Assembly: GCA_025352915.1 (NCBI GenBank)
Contig: JANXSA010000049.1
Span: forward strand, 1-8,350
DNA length: 8,350 bases
Reading direction: 5' to 3'
Origin: Rhodospirillales bacterium
Lineage (GTDB): Bacteria; Pseudomonadota; Alphaproteobacteria; Acetobacterales; Acetobacteraceae
Shown: positions 5,534 to 8,350 of the stretch, piece after piece
Numbering within the stretch: the first letter of the stretch is position 1
Layout of the letters: each line of letters opens with the position of its first letter
Program-made: the position numbers and the translations under genes
The notes under the pieces: model-generated
What the model was told of the DNA's origin: nothing
What the model saw: only the letters and a program-made list of their open reading frames with translations
The model's database searches: none

Positions 5534-6610
5534 ATGGTCAAGCGCATGAAGGCCGCCGTGTTTGTCGAACCCGGGCGGATCGTGCTCGACGAGAAGCCCA
5601 TCCCCGAGCCGGGCCCGCTCGATGCGCTGCTGCGCATCACCACCACCACCATCTGCGGCACCGACGTGCACATCCTCAAGGGCGAGTACCCGGTCGCCAG
5701 GGGCCTGACCATCGGCCACGAGCCGGTCGGCGTGATCGAAAAGCTCGGCAGCGCGGTGCAGGGCTACCGCGAGGGCCAGCGCGTGATCGCCGGTGCCATT
5801 ACGCCCAGCGGGCACTCCGCCGCCTGCCTGTGCGGCCAACACTCGCAGGATGGCGGCTATGGCAAGCACGGCTTCAAGGCGCTCGGTGGATGGCGTTTTG
5901 GCAATACGATTGACGGCGCCCAGGCCGAATACGTGCTGGTGCCGGACGCCATGGCCAATCTCGCCGAAGTGCCCGATGACCTTACCGACGAGCAGGTGCT
6001 GATGTGCCCCGACATCATGTCCACCGGGTTTTCCGGCGCCGAAAGTGGCGGCATCCGTATCGGCGATTCGGTCGCCATCTTCGCCCAGGGCCCGATCGGG
6101 CTATGCGCCACGGCTGGTGCCAAGCTCATGGGGGCGACCACCATCATCGGCGTCGACGGTATCGCCAAGCGCCTCACCATGTCGCGCCAAGTCGGCGCCG
6201 ATGTGGTCATCGATTTCCACAACGCCGATCCGGTCGCCGAAATCATGCGCCTCACCGACGGCCGCGGGGTGGATGTCGCCATCGAGGCGCTGGGCACCCA
6301 GGGCACCTTCGCGGCGGCGCTGCGTGTCCTGCGCCCCGGCGGCACCCTGTCCAGCCTGGGCGTCTATTCCACCGATCTGACGATTCCGCTCGGTGCCTTT
6401 GCCGCCGGGCTCGGCGACCACCGCATCATCACCACGCTGTGCCCCGGCGGCAAGGAACGCATGCGCCGGCTGATGGATGTCATCCGCAGCGGCCGCGTCG
6501 ACCTGCGCGCGATGGTCACCCACCGGTTCAAGCTCGACGACATCGAGGCGGCCTATGACCTGTTCAGCAACCAGCGCGACGGGGTGCTGAAGGTGGCGAT
6601 CACGCCCTGA
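5534..6610 (+). CDS. Zinc-dependent alcohol dehydrogenase, secondary-alcohol-dehydrogenase type
   Basis: The 358-aa medium-chain dehydrogenase/reductase should interconvert a short alcohol and its aldehyde or ketone. Catalytic-zinc ligands by comparison with Thermoanaerobacter brockii-type enzymes are Cys41 (TICGTD), His62-Glu63 (GHEP) and Asp160 in PDIMSTGFSGAE; the last, with the later CPGGKERM segment, places it in the secondary ADH/formaldehyde-dehydrogenase-like branch. The four-cysteine structural-zinc lobe is absent (only Cys98 and Cys100 remain), as in that branch. The Rossmann turn is AQGPIG rather than GxGxxG. Asp208 sits where NADP-specific relatives have a Gly-Ser-Arg motif, so NAD is the predicted cofactor. 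Upstream lie an FNR-like box and a hairpin, suggesting expression at low oxygen. It converges on the mlaA-like gene with a 19-bp gap and no visible terminator. Substrate cannot be read from sequence. Confidence 0.95.
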   Translation: MVKRMKAAVFVEPGRIVLDEKPIPEPGPLDALLRITTTTICGTDVHILKGEYPVARGLTIGHEPVGVIEKLGSAVQGYREGQRVIAGAITPSGHSAACLCGQHSQDGGYGKHGFKALGGWRFGNTIDGAQAEYVLVPDAMANLAEVPDDLTDEQVLMCPDIMSTGFSGAESGGIRIGDSVAIFAQGPIGLCATAGAKLMGATTIIGVDGIAKRLTMSRQVGADVVIDFHNADPVAEIMRLTDGRGVDVAIEALGTQGTFAAALRVLRPGGTLSSLGVYSTDLTIPLGAFAAGLGDHRIITTLCPGGKERMRRLMDVIRSGRVDLRAMVTHRFKLDDIEAAYDLFSNQRDGVLKVAITP

Positions 6611-6629
6611 CCATGGTTGCCGATGGCTT

Positions 6630-7295
6630 TCACTGCCGCGTGTCTTCCATCGGGTCGTTGCCGCAGGATGCTGCGCGGCGTTGGCGGTAGAGGCTGCGGT
6701 GGGTGGCGTAGAGGTCCAGGGCCTGGGTTTCGATCCGCATGAGGGCCGGGTGCAGGGCGGCGTATTCGGTCCAGGAGGTGGCGGCGCCCCAGGCCAGCAC
6801 GGCGTCGCTGCCGAGCGCCTGGGACAAGGCGAGGCTGGTGGTCAGCGTGGCGCCGGCGTCGCGCAGGGAGGAGGGGCCGATGAGCGGCAGGACGAGGTAG
6901 GGCCCGCTGGGTATGCCCCAGCGGCATAGTGCGTCGGCGACGCCCATGCGCACCGGGGGGTAGCCCATTTCGGCGGCGGCATCGCGCACCCCGCCGTAAC
7001 CCAGCATGGTGTTGATGCCGAAGCGGGCCGCGACTTGGCTGGCGAGCGTGACATCGCCGGCCAGCAGGGCACTGGCGGCGGTGACGGGTTCGCCGAAATT
7101 GGCCAAGGCATTCGCCACGCCCTCGCGTACCGGCGCAGGGATCCAACTGGTATAGGCGCGCGCCATCGGGCCGAGGACGTGGCGTTGCGCCAGCAGGTTG
7201 AAGGCGTGGACCTGGCGGTTGACCGGCTCCAGCGGGTCGCCGGCGGCGAAGGCCGGTGTTGCCAGCAGTGCCAGGATGGCGGCGAGCCGGATCAT
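6630..7295 (-). CDS. mlaA: MlaA/VacJ-like protein with signal peptide but no lipobox
   Basis: MlaA is the outer-membrane component of the Mla system that removes misplaced phospholipids from the outer leaflet and hands them to MlaC. The 221-aa product shows the family core: DPLEPVNR (20-27), [25 protein letters not shown] (51-70), [16 protein letters not shown] (91-102), an [22 protein letters not shown] run (125-146), and a C-terminal YATHRSLY helix. Residues 1-17 form a signal peptide ending AFA, but there is no cysteine at the cleavage site; the only nearby cysteine is Cys123. Classical MlaA is a lipoprotein, so this one would be released by signal peptidase I and held by its amphipathic helices or a porin partner. 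The start overlaps the upstream LLM gene stop as ATGA. mlaBCDEF are not adjacent within the window. Confidence 0.9.
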   Translation of the reverse strand: MIRLAAILALLATPAFAAGDPLEPVNRQVHAFNLLAQRHVLGPMARAYTSWIPAPVREGVANALANFGEPVTAASALLAGDVTLASQVAARFGINTMLGYGGVRDAAAEMGYPPVRMGVADALCRWGIPSGPYLVLPLIGPSSLRDAGATLTTSLALSQALGSDAVLAWGAATSWTEYAALHPALMRIETQALDLYATHRSLYRQRRAASCGNDPMEDTRQ

Positions 7296-8152
7296 GTATC
7301 GGCGAGCGCAGCGATCATGGCGTCGCGGTGCGCCCAGTCGCCTTCGGCATGGACGGGTTGCAGGCAGACATGGGTGGCGCCGGCGGTGAAGTGGGCGCGC
7401 AGGCCGGCTTTTACTTCGTCGGCGGTGCCGGAGATGACCATGGCGTCGATGAAGCGGTCATTGCCGCCGTTTTCCAGCTCGGCTTCGGTGAAGCCGAGGC
7501 GGAGCCAGTTGTTGCGGTAATTTGGCAGGGTCATGTAGCGGGAAAGTTCCGCGCGGCCGAGGGCGCGGGCACGGGCGCGGTCGGGTTCGATGCAGATCTT
7601 CTGTTCGACCGCGAGATGCTGGCCGGGCTTTCGGAGTGCGGCGGCCTGGGCGGTATGTTCGGGGGTGACGTTGTAGGGCAGGGCGCCCTTGGTGCGGGCG
7701 GCAGTGAGCTTGAGCATCAGCGGGCCGAGGGCGGCGATCATGACGGGCCAGTCGGCGGCGCCGGGCTCCTGGCCCTGGAGGGCGTCGAGATAGGCGCGCA
7801 TGGCGGGCAGGGGCTTTTCGTAGCGGTGGCCGCGCAGGCCTTCGACCGAGGGTTGGTGGCTGACGCCGAGGCCGAGGATGAAGCGGTCGCCGTAGAGGCT
7901 GTTTAGGGTCATCATGCCGCGGCGCGAGGCCAGGGCGTCGCGGGCGTAGATGTTGGCGATCGAGCTGCCGATGACCAGGCGCTTGGATGCGCCGAGCAGG
8001 AAGCCGGCCAGCGAGAGCGATTCGTAGCCGCGCGATTCCGGGTACCAGAAGGCGCTGTAGCCATGGCCTTCGATCCGCGCCATGAGGGCGGCGAGTTGCG
8101 GACCGTCGAGGCGGTCGGTGGGATACCAGACTCCGAGTCTGCCGAGTTCCAT
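7292..8152 (-). CDS. LLM-class F420-dependent oxidoreductase, MSMEG_4141-like
   Basis: The 286-aa luciferase-like TIM-barrel protein belongs to the subfamily I recall as TIGR03620 (probable F420-dependent, MSMEG_4141 type). It starts [15 protein letters not shown], has [14 protein letters not shown] (32-45), the [10 protein letters not shown] segment (63-72) that marks this subfamily, and [15 protein letters not shown] (85-99) lining the cofactor pocket, with PVMIAALGP later. The substrate is unknown; F420 use is inferred from the family and the nearby cof genes. The ATG at 8152 is chosen because GGAG sits 7 nt upstream and the family N-terminus begins there; the open frame runs on into selB on the other strand without similarity. 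Its stop overlaps the mlaA-like start, so the two are probably translated from one message. It is divergent from selB with only 37 bp between starts. Confidence 0.92.
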   Translation of the reverse strand: MELGRLGVWYPTDRLDGPQLAALMARIEGHGYSAFWYPESRGYESLSLAGFLLGASKRLVIGSSIANIYARDALASRRGMMTLNSLYGDRFILGLGVSHQPSVEGLRGHRYEKPLPAMRAYLDALQGQEPGAADWPVMIAALGPLMLKLTAARTKGALPYNVTPEHTAQAAALRKPGQHLAVEQKICIEPDRARARALGRAELSRYMTLPNYRNNWLRLGFTEAELENGGNDRFIDAMVISGTADEVKAGLRAHFTAGATHVCLQPVHAEGDWAHRDAMIAALADT

Positions 8153-8189
8153 GGCTATACTCCGTTCATGTAGGGGGATCGCGGGGGCG
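8153..8189. promoter_or_regulatory. Short divergent start region between the LLM gene and selB
   Basis: Only 37 bp separate the two start codons, so each promoter must extend into the other gene. On the plus strand TATACT (8156-8161) is a fair -10 candidate for selB, without a clear -35. AGGGGGA before the selB ATG is a plausible but distant Shine-Dalgarno. On the minus strand CTCC at 8160-8163 (GGAG) is the LLM gene's Shine-Dalgarno and overlaps the selB -10 candidate. Confidence 0.35.
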
Positions 8190-8350
8190 ATGATCGTCGG
8201 ACTGGCCGGCCATGTCGACCATGGCAAGACTTCTTTGATCCGCGCGTTGACCGGGGTGGATACCGACCGCCTGCCGGAGGAGCGGGCGCGCGGCATGACG
8301 ATCGATCTCGGCTTTGCGTATGCTGCGCGGCCGGACGGGCGTGTCGTGGG
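8190..8350 (+). CDS. selB: Selenocysteine-specific translation elongation factor SelB (N-terminal part)
   Basis: SelB is the EF-Tu-like GTPase that delivers selenocysteyl-tRNA to UGA codons marked by a SECIS hairpin. The window holds the first 53 codons before the right edge. GHVDHGKT (residues 7-14) is the P-loop; the stretch [12 protein letters not shown] (24-35) followed by MTIDLGFAY (36-44) is the switch I region, and the DTDRLPEE plus IxLGFA pattern separates SelB from EF-Tu and initiation factor 2. The ATG at 8190 is the natural start of the family. Its presence implies the cell makes at least one selenoprotein, often a formate dehydrogenase, but none is visible in this window, and selA is not adjacent on the upstream side. 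Truncated only by the window edge. Confidence 0.93.
   Translation, partial: MIVGLAGHVDHGKTSLIRALTGVDTDRLPEERARGMTIDLGFAYAARPDGRVV

Noticed and set aside
4456..5712. Minus-strand open frame of 418 codons
   Set aside because: Lies opposite the Rv2161c-like gene and the alcohol dehydrogenase start; shadow composition.
6611..6629. Terminator between the converging alcohol dehydrogenase and mlaA-like genes
   Set aside because: Only 19 bp are available and there is no GC stem with a T-run; nothing supports a terminator call.
8153..8296. N-terminal extension of the MSMEG_4141-like gene into selB
   Set aside because: Family similarity starts at the ATG at 8152, which has a good Shine-Dalgarno; the extension is the complement of selB.

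Overview
The window comes from a GC-rich Gram-negative bacterium, most likely an alphaproteobacterium (a Rhodospirillales/Acetobacteraceae-like genome is my best guess from gene style, not proven). The Gram-negative call rests on an MlaA outer-membrane lipid-asymmetry homologue and on FNR-type operator sequences. The most notable content is a coenzyme F420 module, a cofactor best known from actinobacteria and methanogens and only patchily present in proteobacteria.

Left edge to about 3.6 kb (minus strand): the start of an IS5-type transposase lies at the very edge of the window, reading off it. Next to it is a tightly packed operon transcribed right to left: F420-dependent glucose-6-phosphate dehydrogenase (fgd), cofE, cofD, cofC. 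The junctions are a 3-nt gap and then two ATGA overlaps. The operon covers the GMP-transfer, phospho-F420-0 assembly and glutamylation steps plus one enzyme that reduces F420. The deazaflavin synthase (FbiC or CofG/CofH) is not here. The leader before fgd can form several hairpins, two of them mutually exclusive and one next to the Shine-Dalgarno.

3.6 to 4.5 kb: a patch with visibly lower GC holding one probable two-helix membrane protein (minus strand) and otherwise no convincing gene. It separates the F420 operon from the plus-strand genes.

4.5 to 6.6 kb (plus strand): a second luciferase-like F420 oxidoreductase (Rv2161c type), then a zinc alcohol dehydrogenase of the secondary-alcohol-dehydrogenase type. 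Before the latter lie an FNR/ANR-like box and a perfect inverted repeat.

6.6 to 8.35 kb: a third luciferase-like F420 oxidoreductase (MSMEG_4141 type) is translationally coupled to an MlaA-like protein that lacks the lipobox cysteine (both minus strand). Only 37 bp away and divergent is the start of selB, the selenocysteine elongation factor, cut by the right edge.

Taken together, the cell probably makes F420, reduces it with glucose-6-phosphate, and spends F420H2 through at least two LLM-family enzymes encoded close by. No phage, CRISPR array, tRNA or rRNA was seen.
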